Positions 18,977-29,105 of a DNA stretch of 64,000 nt are shown in pieces. A program made the translations under genes and the position numbers. Source of the stretch: Ilumatobacteraceae bacterium. Its GTDB lineage: Bacteria; Actinomycetota; Acidimicrobiia; Acidimicrobiales; Ilumatobacteraceae. Numbering within the stretch: the first letter of the stretch is position 1; every line of letters starts with the position of its first letter. The DNA lies in assembly GCA_024644465.1 (NCBI GenBank), contig JAHEKY010000002.1, forward strand, positions 25,774 through 89,773, written 5' to 3'. Below the pieces are notes generated by a model that ran no database searches, had not been told where the DNA came from, and was given only the letters and a program-made list of their open reading frames with translations.

Positions 18977-19648
18977 GTGGTGATGTCATTCTTCCGCAAG
19001 GGTCCGACCGGCCTCGAGCACGTCGTGTCGAAGTCGGTCGGCATGCTGGGCGACGCCCGCCATTCGTTCGATCTCGCGACGCTCGCGCTGCTGACCGAGA
19101 CCCCGCCGGCGTCGGTCGACTCGGACATCCGGGCCACCGATCAGCGGATCAATCACAGTGAGCAGGAGTTGCGCGCCGAGCTGGTCGTCCACGTCGCCGT
19201 GCAGGGCACCGCCGACATCGGATCGGTGCTCGGGTTGATCCTGCTGCTGAAGAAGATCGAGCGGATCGGCGACCAGGCCAAGAACGTGCTCGACCTCGCC
19301 GAGAGCGGTGTGCGACTCGCGAACGAGGACGACACGCCGGCGATGCTCGAAGAACGCGAGCTGATCTCGACGATGTTCGGCGAGGCTGCCGAACTCCTCG
19401 CCGAGCCGGACGCCGAGCAGCTCGAGGACTTCGGCCGCCGCGTCGACCATCTGCTCGCCGAGCATCAGGGGAAGATCGAGGCGTACCTCCACTCCGACCG
19501 GCCGGGTCACGAGGTGGTGCCGCGGGCGATCTACTACCGGTACCTCAAGCGCATCGTCGCCAACCTGCTCGGCATCGTCCGGACCGCATCCGACCCACTC
19601 CCCACCCTCGACTACCTCGACGACGGCGCCACCGACACCGACGACTGA
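18977..19648 (+). CDS. PhoU-domain protein adjacent to Na/Pi cotransporter
   Basis: MSFFRKGPTGLEHVVSKSVGMLGDARHSFDLATLALL...LLLKKIERIGDQAKNVLDLAE. Confidence 0.75.
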   Translation: MVMSFFRKGPTGLEHVVSKSVGMLGDARHSFDLATLALLTETPPASVDSDIRATDQRINHSEQELRAELVVHVAVQGTADIGSVLGLILLLKKIERIGDQAKNVLDLAESGVRLANEDDTPAMLEERELISTMFGEAAELLAEPDAEQLEDFGRRVDHLLAEHQGKIEAYLHSDRPGHEVVPRAIYYRYLKRIVANLLGIVRTASDPLPTLDYLDDGATDTDD

Positions 19649-19649
19649 G

Positions 19650-19797
19650 ACGGCGCGAGACGACGACGTTGACCGAGGTCAACGAGGAAACCCGCGCACC
19701 ACCTGCGCAGCACGCGCCAAGAGTCGGCTTGCCGGTGAGGCCCGGATGCGGGGAGGGCACGGCGCGAGACGACGACGTTGACCGAGGTCAACGAGGA
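19650..19797. repeat. 39-bp direct repeat, two exact copies (19650-19688 and 19759-19797)
   Basis: acggcgcgagacgacgacgttgaccgaggtcaacgagga occurs twice; contains inverted repeat CGTTGACC-GA-GGTCAACG. Confidence 0.9.
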
Positions 19798-19830
19798 GTC
19801 CTCGCAACGCAGCCATCGCCGCATCCGGCC

Positions 19831-20526
19831 TCACCGGGTGTATTTGTAGCCGAGACCTCGGATAGTGGTGATCAGGGTCGGGTTCGACGGGTCGGCTTCG
19901 AGTTTCGACCGCAGCCGCTTGATGTGCACGTCGAGCGTCTTCGTGTCGCCGACGTAATCGTGCCCCCACACCCGGTCGATCAGGGTCTCGCGCGTCACGA
20001 CCCGACCGGCGTTCGCGAGGAGCAGGTGCAGCAGGTCGAACTCCTTCAGCGGCAACGTCAGTTCGACGCCGTCGTGCGTGACCCGGTGCGCGTCCGGGTC
20101 GAGCCGTACTGTCCCGACGTCGATCGTGGCGGAGTCGAGTTCGGCGGCCGCCGCTGCGTCGGGAGTCCGGCGCATGACCGCATGCATCCGCGCGACGAGT
20201 TCGCGCAGCCGATACGGCTTGGTCACGTAGTCGTCGGCGCCCACCTCGAGGCCGACGACCGTGTCGATCTCGGCGCCCTTCGCCGTCACCATGATGATCG
20301 GGACCTGGCTCTTCTTGCGGATCTGCCGGCAGACCTCGATGCCCGACAACCGGGGCAACATCACGTCGAGCAGCACGAGGTCGGGTTGGAGTTCCTCGAA
20401 CCGGGCGAGCGCCTCCACCCCGTCGGTCGCGGTCTCGACGCGGAAGCCCTCACGACCGAGGCCGACCCGCAACGCCTCGACGAAGCTCGACTCATCTTCG
20501 ACGACGAGGATCAGACCGTCGCTCAT
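19831..20526 (-). CDS. regX3: OmpR/PhoB-family response regulator (RegX3-like)
   Basis: MSDGLILVVEDESSFVEALRVGLGREGF...LVLLDVMLPRLSG...YVTKPYRLRELVARM...RVWGHDYVGDTKTLDVHIKRLRSKLE...TIRGLGYKYTR; next to pst genes. Confidence 0.9.
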   Translation of the reverse strand: MSDGLILVVEDESSFVEALRVGLGREGFRVETATDGVEALARFEELQPDLVLLDVMLPRLSGIEVCRQIRKKSQVPIIMVTAKGAEIDTVVGLEVGADDYVTKPYRLRELVARMHAVMRRTPDAAAAAELDSATIDVGTVRLDPDAHRVTHDGVELTLPLKEFDLLHLLLANAGRVVTRETLIDRVWGHDYVGDTKTLDVHIKRLRSKLEADPSNPTLITTIRGLGYKYTR

Positions 20527-21680
20527 CGCTCATCGCCCGGCGCCGAGAGTGCCCGGTCGTTGTCGTCGGCAGCTGTCGGCGCCACGAGGAGTCGCGCCGG
20601 GAGGCGGATCACGAACGTCGCACCCTCGCCCTCGGCCGACTGCACTGCGACGTCGCCGCCGTGGTTGCCGGCCACGTGCCGCACGATCGACAGGCCGAGC
20701 CCGGTCCCGCCGGTGCCGCGCGCCCGTGCCTTGTCGACGCGGTAGAAGCGTTCGAACACGCGGTCGAGGTCACGCGCCGGGATACCCACACCCTGGTCGG
20801 CAACCATCAGCTCGATCCACGGCTCGTCCAGCCGGACACGCACCTGTACCGCGCCGCCGTCGTGGCTGTACTTGACCGCGTTCTCGACGAGGTTGCCAAG
20901 CGCGGACTCGAGTTGGCGGCGGTCGCCGCGGACGCGGAGTGCATCACCCGAATCGAGGGCGGCGATCTCGATGTCACGGCCGATCGCGAGCGCTCGTCCT
21001 CGCTCGACGGCGAGGTCGACGACCGCCGCCAGGTCGACGAGATCGTCAGACGGCTGCTTCGACTCGATCCTCGACAGTTCGAGCAGGTCGTCGATCGTGC
21101 GGATCGCCCGGTGGGCCTCGTCGACGAGGCGCGCCGACAGGCTCGACGCGACGGCGGGATCGCGTTCCTCGGCGACGGTCTCGGCGAGGACCGCGATCGC
21201 GCCGACCGGCGTCTTCAGCTCGTGGGAGATGTTCGCCACGAAGTCCTTGCGCATCGCGTCCACCAGGGCTCGTGCGCTGACGTCCTGGATCGTCGCGACA
21301 ACGCCGCCGCGTGGGAGTGGCTTGGCCTCGATCGCGATGATCTGGCGCGGCGGTCCGTGCAGGACGACCTCCCGGCTCCCGGCGCCGCGGGTGCGCACCT
21401 GTTCGACGACCTGGGCGAGATGGTCGCTGACGATCAGCCCCGCGTGCGTTCCGTTCATCATTCGCGCCGCGGCGTTGCTGAACGTGACGTCGCCCGCGCT
21501 GCCGAACATCACGACACCGATCTCCAGGCGATCGACCGCGTCGCGGACGCTCGAACCCGTCGCCTCGTCGACGACCGGATCGACGCGGATCGGCGCGACC
21601 GCCCGACGGGACAGCGCCGACGCGATCAGTACACCGGCCACGACGCCGGCGACGGTTGCGACCAGGACGGCGAGCAGCAT
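20523..21680 (-). CDS. senX3: Sensor histidine kinase (SenX3-like, PAS domain)
   Basis: MRKDFVANISHELKTPVGAIAVLAETV; NLVENAVKYSHDGG; GVGIPARDLDRVFERFYRVDKARAR-GTGGTGLGLSIVRHV; 4-nt overlap with regulator gene. Confidence 0.9.
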   Translation of the reverse strand: MLLAVLVATVAGVVAGVLIASALSRRAVAPIRVDPVVDEATGSSVRDAVDRLEIGVVMFGSAGDVTFSNAAARMMNGTHAGLIVSDHLAQVVEQVRTRGAGSREVVLHGPPRQIIAIEAKPLPRGGVVATIQDVSARALVDAMRKDFVANISHELKTPVGAIAVLAETVAEERDPAVASSLSARLVDEAHRAIRTIDDLLELSRIESKQPSDDLVDLAAVVDLAVERGRALAIGRDIEIAALDSGDALRVRGDRRQLESALGNLVENAVKYSHDGGAVQVRVRLDEPWIELMVADQGVGIPARDLDRVFERFYRVDKARARGTGGTGLGLSIVRHVAGNHGGDVAVQSAEGEGATFVIRLPARLLVAPTAADDNDRALSAPGDER

Positions 21681-21685
21681 CGACG

Positions 21686-22414
21686 TCAGTCGTCGGCGCC
21701 GAGCTCGGGCACGGCGACGATCTCCGGCGGGTCGTTGTCGCTTTCGGGATACGGGTGCTCGGGCACCCACGCGTCGACGATGTAGCGAACGCGCTCGCCG
21801 ACGTTGACGGCATGGTCGCCGATCCGTTCGAAGAACCGGGCGACGACCGCCAGCTGCACCGCGACCTGCAGGTCGATGTGGCCGGCGGCGTGACTCTCGA
21901 AGATCACCTGGATGAACTGGCGCTGGAGGTCGTCCAGGTACGAGTCCATGTCGTGCAGTGCGGCTGCACGAGGGCCGTCGAGGTTGAGGTACGCCTCGGT
22001 GCACTCCTTGAACAGCGCGTGAGCCTGCTCGCCCATCTTGCGGATCACGCCGCGCAGCTCGGCGTCGAGCTCGTGGCCGTAGATCCGGCGGGTCGCTTTG
22101 CAGATGTTGACGCACAGGTCGGCAGACCGCTCGACGTCGGCGATGATCTTGATCGCCGAGACGAGCGAGCGGAGGTCCTGGGCGACCGGGGCCTGCAGGG
22201 CGATCACGCGGAAACACTGTTCTTCGAGCTCGATCGAGCGGGCGTCGTAGTCGTCGTCGCCGAGGATGACGTACTCGGCGCCCTCCAGGTCGGCGTCGAG
22301 CAGGATGTCCGTCGCCCGGGGGACGAGTTCGGTCACGTCGGCACTCATCCGGGCGATCTCGGTGCGGATCTGGTCGAGTTGCTCGTGGAAATTGGCGCGC
22401 AGCTCGGCGGACAT
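21686..22414 (-). CDS. phoU: Phosphate transport regulator PhoU
   Basis: [23 protein letters not shown]...VAQDLRSLVSAIKIIADVERSADLCVNI...VVARFFERIGDHAVNVGERVRYIV. Confidence 0.9.
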   Translation of the reverse strand: MSAELRANFHEQLDQIRTEIARMSADVTELVPRATDILLDADLEGAEYVILGDDDYDARSIELEEQCFRVIALQAPVAQDLRSLVSAIKIIADVERSADLCVNICKATRRIYGHELDAELRGVIRKMGEQAHALFKECTEAYLNLDGPRAAALHDMDSYLDDLQRQFIQVIFESHAAGHIDLQVAVQLAVVARFFERIGDHAVNVGERVRYIVDAWVPEHPYPESDNDPPEIVAVPELGADD

Positions 22415-23256
22415 CAGCCGAACCTCCCGGTGATGTACTGCTCGGTCCGCTCGTCCTCGGGCATCGAGAAGATCTTCTCGGTGCGGTCGAACTCGATCAG
22501 ACGCCCGGTCCGCCGTTCGCCGTCGGGGTTGACCTCCGTGGTGAAGAACGCGGTGCGATCGCTGACCCGGCCGGCCTGCTGCATGTTGTGCGTCACGATC
22601 ACGATCGTGTAGGTCTCCTTCATCTCCTGCATCAGGTCCTCGATGCGGGCGGTGGCGATGGGGTCGAGTGCCGAGCACGGCTCGTCCATCAGGATCACGT
22701 CCGGTTCGACGGCGACCGCCCTGGCGATGCACAACCGTTGCTGCTGGCCGCCGGACAGACCGAGGCCCGACTCCTTCAGACGGTCCTTCACCTCGTCCCA
22801 GAGCGCGGCGCCGCGCAGCGAACGCTCGACGACGTCATCGAGCTCGGCGCGCTTCTTCACGCCCGCGAGCCGCGGGCCGTAGGCGACGTTGTCGTAGATG
22901 CTCTTCGGAAACGGGTTCGGCTTCTGGAACACCATCCCGATCCGGCGCCGCACCTCGGTGGCATTGACCTCCGGGTCGTACAGGTCGACGCCGTGGTACG
23001 TGATCGAGCCCTCGACGCGGGCGATGTCGATGAAGTCGTTCATCCGGTTGAGGCTGCGCAGCATCGTCGTCTTGCCACAGCCCGACGGCCCGATGAACGC
23101 GGTGATCTCGTGCTCACGCACGGACAGTTCGTCGACGGTCACCGCCCGGAAGTCGCCGTAGTAGACGCTGAGGTCTTCGATGTCGAAGACGATGGTCTCA
23201 TCGGCCGGTTCGTCGTCGATCATCGTGAGGGTCTGGGCCGTCGTGGCGTCGGTCAT
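22414..23256 (-). CDS. pstB: Phosphate ABC transporter ATP-binding protein PstB
   Basis: [21 protein letters not shown]...[21 protein letters not shown]...[36 protein letters not shown]. Confidence 0.95.
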   Translation of the reverse strand: MTDATTAQTLTMIDDEPADETIVFDIEDLSVYYGDFRAVTVDELSVREHEITAFIGPSGCGKTTMLRSLNRMNDFIDIARVEGSITYHGVDLYDPEVNATEVRRRIGMVFQKPNPFPKSIYDNVAYGPRLAGVKKRAELDDVVERSLRGAALWDEVKDRLKESGLGLSGGQQQRLCIARAVAVEPDVILMDEPCSALDPIATARIEDLMQEMKETYTIVIVTHNMQQAGRVSDRTAFFTTEVNPDGERRTGRLIEFDRTEKIFSMPEDERTEQYITGRFG

Positions 23257-23344
23257 GCTGGGTCCGTGACTGTGCGTGATGGGGACATGGGCGCGGGCGG
23301 GGCTGGTGTCAACGTTACTCATCGATGTGTCGTCTCCTTGCTGC

Positions 23345-24295
23345 TCAACTTCCGACACGGGACTTCTCGAACCGGTTGCGGAGAAGCACGGCCGACGCGT
23401 TGAACACGAGCACGATCACCAGGAGGACGAGCCCCGCGGCCGCCGCGCTCTCGGTGAACGCGAACTCGCTGTTCGGCGGTTTCGGGCGGCCGGTCCACTG
23501 GTAGATCAGGATCGGAATGGCGGTGAACTTGCCGGTCAGCGACGTCTCCGGCAGCAGCCCGGTGATGGCCCCGATGATGATCAGCGGGGCGGCCTCGCCG
23601 AGCGCGCGGGCGACCGACAGCACGGTGCCGGTCAGGATTCCCGGCGCGGCATACGGGAGGACGTGATCACGGGTGACCTCCCAGCGTGACGCGCCGACGC
23701 CGAAGCCGGCGTCACGCAGTGAGCCGGGCACGGCCCGGATCGCCTCCATCGACGTGATCACGACGATCGGCAGCACGAGCAGCGCCATGGTGAGCCCGGC
23801 GGCGATGACCGACTGGCCGTTCGTCACCGGCTCGAGCCACTGGGTGAAGAGGATGAACCCGAGGACGCCGTAGATCACCGCCGGGACGCCAGCGAGGTTG
23901 CGGATGTTGACCATGATCAGGCGTGTCAGACGGTGCTTGGCGTTGGCGTACTCCTCGAGGTAGATCGCAGCAGCGAGGCCGAGCGGAATCGCCACGAGGA
24001 CGACGAACACACCGATGAAGATCGATCCGTACAGCCCGGACCAGACACCGATCTTGTCGGGGTCGGACCCGATCGGTGACGTGACGAAGTCGACCCCACG
24101 TTCTCCGAGCAGGCTGCTCGACTCGCCGATCACCTGCGCGAGCAGTGCGACGAGGATGAACAACGTGACCAGCGTCGTGAACAGCAACGTTGCGAGCATC
24201 GCCATGCCGGCCACGTCGCGGTCCTGCCGCGTGAGGCCGGCACGCACCGAGGCTGCGGCGTGTTCGCCTGCGGTTGCGGGGGTGGTGAACATCAT
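23345..24295 (-). CDS. pstA: Phosphate ABC transporter permease PstA
   Basis: [21 protein letters not shown]...[14 protein letters not shown]...[45 protein letters not shown]. Confidence 0.95.
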   Translation of the reverse strand: MMFTTPATAGEHAAASVRAGLTRQDRDVAGMAMLATLLFTTLVTLFILVALLAQVIGESSSLLGERGVDFVTSPIGSDPDKIGVWSGLYGSIFIGVFVVLVAIPLGLAAAIYLEEYANAKHRLTRLIMVNIRNLAGVPAVIYGVLGFILFTQWLEPVTNGQSVIAAGLTMALLVLPIVVITSMEAIRAVPGSLRDAGFGVGASRWEVTRDHVLPYAAPGILTGTVLSVARALGEAAPLIIIGAITGLLPETSLTGKFTAIPILIYQWTGRPKPPNSEFAFTESAAAAGLVLLVIVLVFNASAVLLRNRFEKSRVGS

Positions 24296-24311
24296 GGCTC
24301 CGATCGGCTCC

Positions 24312-25232
24312 TCAGTACTGCTGCCGGATGCGGTTGACGAAGCGGTCACCGATCACGTTGAGCAGCAACGTGATCGTGAACAGGATCAACCCGACGAAGA
24401 ACAGCACCTGGAACGGCGCGCCGCCCACATCCTGGTCGGTTCCGCCGACGGCGTTGGTCATCGCGGTGGTCATCGTGAGGCCGGGGTTCGTCGGCCAGGC
24501 GCCCGAGTACGGGCCGGAGCCGTCGAACCCGCCGGCCATCACGGCGACCATCGTCTCGCCGATCGCCCGGGAGATGGCGATGATGAACGCCGCGACGAGG
24601 CCCGAGACGGCCGCCGGCAGCACGATCCGCAGCACCGTGTTGATCTTGCGGGCGCCGATGCCGTAGCTCGCTTCACGCAACGAGTTCGGTACCGATCGGA
24701 GCGCGTCCTCGCTGACCGACGCCATGATCGGGATCACGAGGATGCCGATCCCGACGCCCGCGGCGAGCATGTTGCGGTCGTGGGTCGGGTCGAAGATCTT
24801 CGACACGAACTCGGGGGCGATGAACCGGACGACGAAGTAGCCGACGATCACCGACGGCACGCCGGCCAGCACCTCGATGACCGGCTTGACCACTTTGCGC
24901 ACCCTCGCCGGCGCGTACTCGGAGAGGTAGATCGCGGCGCCGAGCCCGAACGGCACGGCGACGACCATCGCCACGCCGCCCATCACGACCGAACCGACCA
25001 GGATCGTGCGCAGGTCGAACCGGGACCGGCGTGGGAACCAGCCCAAGTCGGACAGCACCGCGAAGTCCCAGTCGATCTCGTCGAGAAACGTGTAGGCACC
25101 CCGGGCGAGCACGAAGAAGATCAGCACGCTGACCACCATCGTGACGACTGCGGCGCCCTGGACCACGACGCGCATCGTCCGTTCCCGGTTGCGTTGCTTC
25201 GAACTGCCCTGCAGGTCTGCGACGGTGAGCAT
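24312..25232 (-). CDS. pstC: Phosphate ABC transporter permease PstC
   Basis: VPFGLGAAIYLSEYAPARVRKVVKPVIEVLAGVPSVIVGYFV...LREASYGIGARKINTVLRIVLPAAVSGLVAAFIIAISRAIGETM. Confidence 0.95.
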   Translation of the reverse strand: MLTVADLQGSSKQRNRERTMRVVVQGAAVVTMVVSVLIFFVLARGAYTFLDEIDWDFAVLSDLGWFPRRSRFDLRTILVGSVVMGGVAMVVAVPFGLGAAIYLSEYAPARVRKVVKPVIEVLAGVPSVIVGYFVVRFIAPEFVSKIFDPTHDRNMLAAGVGIGILVIPIMASVSEDALRSVPNSLREASYGIGARKINTVLRIVLPAAVSGLVAAFIIAISRAIGETMVAVMAGGFDGSGPYSGAWPTNPGLTMTTAMTNAVGGTDQDVGGAPFQVLFFVGLILFTITLLLNVIGDRFVNRIRQQY

Positions 25233-25245
25233 CAGGAGATCCGGA

Positions 25246-26295
25246 TCAGCGCCCGGCCCACGCGGCCTGGGTTGCGGCGATGCGATCAGCGGGGAGGCCG
25301 ACGTACCCGGCGTCGGCGACCGTCGCGAGGCCGGCGTCGCTGAGGTAGAGGTCGACGAACGCGGCGAGTGCCGAGTTCTCCGCCGCGTTGCCGGTGTTGA
25401 CGTAGATGTACAGGCTGCGGCTGAAGCCGTAGCTCCCGTCTGCGATCGTCTCCGCCGAGGGGGCGGCGCATCCGTCGCCGGCGTCGACCGCGAGCGCCTT
25501 CAGCACGTCGCGGTTCGCATCGAAGAAGGAGTATCCGACCCAGCCGAGGCTCGTGTCGCTGCCGGCGATCCCCTCGATGATGAAGTTGTCGTTGGCGCTG
25601 GAGCTGTAGTCGGCTCGGGTGAAGATGCTCTCCTCCCCGACGCGTTCCGCGGCGAGGTCCTCGATCGCGAACTCCACGAACGTGTCGTACGTGCCGGACT
25701 CCTCGCCGGGGCCGTACACGCCGAGTTCCGCGTCCGGGAACGGGCCGGCGGCGCCGACCTCGGCGCCGAGCGCCGCGGCGTCACTCCAGTTGTTGAACCC
25801 CTCGGACTCCGGCCCGAGCAGCGCGTACAGCGTCGGGATGTCGACGCAGTCGACCGCGGAGTTGTTCGGGTTGGTCAACACGGACAGCCCGTCGATCGCC
25901 ACTTCGAGCTCGACGTACTCGATGCCGTTCGAGGCGCACGTCTCGGCCTCGGTGTCCTTGATCGAGCGCGAGGCGCCGGAGATGTCCGACTCACCTCCAC
26001 AGAATTTCTTGAACCCGTCGCCGGTGCCGGGGCCCTCGACGACCACGTCCAGATCCCCGCCCGACAGTTCGCCGGCGAGTTCGCCGACGCGGATCGAGAT
26101 CGGCTCGACCGTCGACGAGCCCGACACGAAGACCGAGCCGCCGGGCAGGCTGCCGTCCCCGGCAGGTGCGTCGCCGTCGGACGAGACGCCGGTCGACGGG
26201 GAATCGGCAGTGGGCTCGTCGTCACCGCCGCAAGCGACGGCTGTCAGGGCCAGCCCGATTGCAGCGGCGAGGATGCGGCGGCGGGGGGATGTCAC
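25246..26295 (-). CDS. pstS: Phosphate-binding lipoprotein PstS
   Basis: Lipobox LTAVACGGDD; VSGSSTVEPISIRVGELAGELSGGDLDVVVEGPGTGDGFKKFCGGESDISGASRSI. Confidence 0.95.
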   Translation of the reverse strand: MTSPRRRILAAAIGLALTAVACGGDDEPTADSPSTGVSSDGDAPAGDGSLPGGSVFVSGSSTVEPISIRVGELAGELSGGDLDVVVEGPGTGDGFKKFCGGESDISGASRSIKDTEAETCASNGIEYVELEVAIDGLSVLTNPNNSAVDCVDIPTLYALLGPESEGFNNWSDAAALGAEVGAAGPFPDAELGVYGPGEESGTYDTFVEFAIEDLAAERVGEESIFTRADYSSSANDNFIIEGIAGSDTSLGWVGYSFFDANRDVLKALAVDAGDGCAAPSAETIADGSYGFSRSLYIYVNTGNAAENSALAAFVDLYLSDAGLATVADAGYVGLPADRIAATQAAWAGR

Positions 26296-26390
26296 GCTCG
26301 GAGCTCCGTTCGTCGGGGGACGTGTTCACGCTGCCCGCCCGGACGTCCGAGGCGAGTGCTGCGCACGTTACGAAGTCAACGTGAATGACC

Positions 26391-26420
26391 CGGTGGGCCG
26401 AGGTGAACAGAACATGAACC
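26391..26420 (-). promoter_or_regulatory. PHO-box-like direct repeat upstream of pstS
   Basis: Minus strand GGTTCATGTTCTGTTCACCTCGGCCCACCG: GTTCA and GTTCACC begin 11 nt apart, with a degenerate third unit GCCCACC. Confidence 0.5.
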
Positions 26421-26458
26421 GATGCCGGCGAACGGGCGAACTCGTGCCGGCCGGAGCG

Positions 26459-28540
26459 TCAGCGAGTCGGCAACGACTGCTGCTCGACGGTCCAGCGGTA
26501 CATCCGATCCTGGGCGTGCGGCTCGAACGCGTCGGTCGGCCCGACCCGTTCCCACGTGTCGTCCGGGCGGAGCTCCCATGCGACGATGTCGTCCGCGAGC
26601 TGGAACTCGAGCGCCTGGTCCAGCCAGGCGCGGTGTCGGTCATGGTTGATCGGCACGAGCACCTCGACGCGCCGGTGCAGGTTGCGGGGCATCAGGTCGG
26701 CGGAACCGATCAGGTGGACCTCGTCACACATCGCACCGGGCAACCGGCCGTTGATCACGACGTTGCCGTGCTCGAACCGGTAGATCCGGCTGTGCTCGAG
26801 ATACCGCCCGAGAATGCTGCGGGCGCGGATGTTCTCCGACATGCCCGGCACACCGGCGCGCAGGCAGCAGATACCGCGGACGAGGAGGTCGATCTTCGTG
26901 CCCGCCTGGCTGGCGGCGTACAGCGCTTCGACCATCTCCTCGTCGGCGATCGAATTGCACTTGATCGTGATGTGGCCGGCGCGCCCGAACGAGGCCTCGT
27001 GTTCGATCAGGTCGAGCAACTGACGCTGCATGTCGCGCGGGGCGACGAGCAGCTCGCGGTAGTCGTTCGTGCGGCTGTAGCCCGTGAGGTGGTTGAACAA
27101 CTGCGCGGCGTCTGCGCCGATGTCGGGGTGACACGTGATCACGCCGATGTCTTCGTAGATGCGCGCGGTCTTCGAGTTGTAGTTGCCGGTGCCGATGTGG
27201 ACGTATCTCCGGAGCTCGTCGCTGTCGTCGCGCACGACGAGTACGACCTTGCTGTGGGTCTTCAGCCCGACCATGCCGTAGACGACGTGGACGCCGGCGC
27301 GCTCGAGCTGCTTCGCCCACTGCACGTTCGTCGCCTCGTCGAAACGAGCCTTGATCTCGACGAGCACGGCGACCTGCTTGCCGCTGTCGGCGGCCCGCAT
27401 CAGGCTGCGGATGATCGCGCTGTCGCCGCCGGCGCGGTACAGCGTCATCTTGATCGACTGCACGCGCGGATCGTCGGCGGCTTGGGAGATGAACTCCTCG
27501 ACGCTGCTCGAGAAGCTCTCGTACGGGTGGTGGACCATCACGGCCCGGTGACGCACGACGTCGAAGATCGGACGATCACCCTCCTCGGCGGCCGCGATCC
27601 GGCCCGGCGTGACCGGGGTCCACGTCTCGTCCTTCAGATCGGGTCGATCGAGCGACATCAGCTGGAACAGACAGCTCAGATCGAGCGGTGAGCGGTGGAA
27701 CGTGACGTCGGCGCGCTCGAGGTCGAGTTCGCGCATCAGGAGGTCGAGGATCTCCTCGCCGATGTCGTGGGCCACCTCCAGCCGGACCGCCTGGTTGAAG
27801 CGTCGGCGCCGCAACTCCATCTCGACGGCCGCGAGCAGGTCGTCAGCCTCCTCTTCCTCGACCGTGAGGTCGCCGTTGCGGCTGACACGGAACGCCGCCC
27901 ACTCCTCGACGATCATCCCCACGAAGAGCTGGTCGAGCTTCGCCGCGATCAGCTGCTCGGCGGGGAGGTACCGCCCGGGCGAGCACTCGACGAGCCGCGG
28001 GAAGACGTCGGGGATCTTCAGGCGGGCGAATCGCCGGTCACCGGTTTCGGGGTCGGCGACATTGACCGCGAGCGAGAGCGCGAGGTCGGAGATGTACGGA
28101 AACGGATGACCCGGATCGACCGCGAGTGGGGTGAGCACGGGGAAGATCCGTTCTTCGTAGATTCTGCCGAGTTCGACGCGCTCTTCGGCGGTCGTCTCCT
28201 CCCACGAGATGACCTCGACGCCCGCGGCGGCGAGTTCCGGCACGAGCTTGTCGACGAATGCGATGTCGAGCCGGTGGATCATCTGCGGCACCCAGTCCGC
28301 GATCGCGGCCAGCTGCTGGGCCGGCGTGCGACCGTCCCACGTCGGACGGTCGATCCCGGCGATCAACTGATCCTTCAACGCGGCGACGCGCACCTGGAAG
28401 AACTCGTCGAGATTCGTCGAGGTGATCGCGCAGAACTTGGCGCGTTCGAGCAGCGGGATCCCCGGCTCGCTCGCGAGTTCGAGCACGCGCTCGTTGAACG
28501 CCAGCCAGCTCAGTTCGCGGTTGAGGAATCTCTCGTCCAT
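26459..28540 (-). CDS. ppk1: Polyphosphate kinase 1
   Basis: MDERFLNRELSWLAFNERVLELA...FPRLVECSPGRYLPAEQLI...VHHPYESFSSSVEEFISQAADDP...QSIKMTLYRAGGDSAIIRSL...THSKVVLVVR...GTGNYNSKTARIYEDIG. Confidence 0.97.
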   Translation of the reverse strand: MDERFLNRELSWLAFNERVLELASEPGIPLLERAKFCAITSTNLDEFFQVRVAALKDQLIAGIDRPTWDGRTPAQQLAAIADWVPQMIHRLDIAFVDKLVPELAAAGVEVISWEETTAEERVELGRIYEERIFPVLTPLAVDPGHPFPYISDLALSLAVNVADPETGDRRFARLKIPDVFPRLVECSPGRYLPAEQLIAAKLDQLFVGMIVEEWAAFRVSRNGDLTVEEEEADDLLAAVEMELRRRRFNQAVRLEVAHDIGEEILDLLMRELDLERADVTFHRSPLDLSCLFQLMSLDRPDLKDETWTPVTPGRIAAAEEGDRPIFDVVRHRAVMVHHPYESFSSSVEEFISQAADDPRVQSIKMTLYRAGGDSAIIRSLMRAADSGKQVAVLVEIKARFDEATNVQWAKQLERAGVHVVYGMVGLKTHSKVVLVVRDDSDELRRYVHIGTGNYNSKTARIYEDIGVITCHPDIGADAAQLFNHLTGYSRTNDYRELLVAPRDMQRQLLDLIEHEASFGRAGHITIKCNSIADEEMVEALYAASQAGTKIDLLVRGICCLRAGVPGMSENIRARSILGRYLEHSRIYRFEHGNVVINGRLPGAMCDEVHLIGSADLMPRNLHRRVEVLVPINHDRHRAWLDQALEFQLADDIVAWELRPDDTWERVGPTDAFEPHAQDRMYRWTVEQQSLPTR

Positions 28541-28585
28541 CACAGCCCCCGCTGCGCCGCGTGATCCGCCACGAGCCGCGCGACC

Positions 28586-28855
28586 TCAGGATTCGGCTTC
28601 GGCGTGACCGAGATCCCACTCGATCGTGATCAGCTCGCGCTCGGCGTCGCGCACGATGCGCTCCTTGTTGCGCCGGAACTGGGGATCGTCGCGGGGCAGC
28701 AGCACGAGTCGGGCGAGCACGCGGGCGCGGAACTCGTCGAGCACCTGCCGTTCGCCCCAGTCGCCGTAGACCTCCCAGTGTGGCGCCACGGGCCCGTGGT
28801 ACACGATCCGGGCGTGGGCCCGCGGTGCCTGTGTCTCGACTACAGCGTCACTCAT
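28586..28855 (-). CDS. Conserved hypothetical protein, 89 aa
   Basis: MSDAVVETQAPRAHARIVYHGPVAPHWEVYGDWGERQVLDEFRARVLARLVLLPRDDPQFRRNKERIVRDAERELITIEWDLGHAEAES; no family recognised. Confidence 0.6.
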   Translation of the reverse strand: MSDAVVETQAPRAHARIVYHGPVAPHWEVYGDWGERQVLDEFRARVLARLVLLPRDDPQFRRNKERIVRDAERELITIEWDLGHAEAES

Positions 28856-29105
28856 GGCGTCGACGCTATCGCCGTCGCGCGCACCGGACGCGGGGCACGG
28901 TTGACCGGTGTGCCGGAAAACCGGGTCGAGCCGTGCACCTCCATTACGAACGTGTTACAGTTTGCGATCAACCACGCAACGGGAGGGGTGGTCGACGAAC
29001 GACGGGGAACGCCGTCGGAAGTCGAAACGAACGAGAAATCGGGAACCAAACGAGCCGCTGGAACGTCAGAATGGCACTGGCCATTCGCGAGAGGACCACA
29101 CCGCC

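Noticed and set aside
19650-19797. CRISPR-like repeat
   Set aside because: Only two copies with one 70-bp interval, no cas genes, internal palindrome different from CRISPR repeats.
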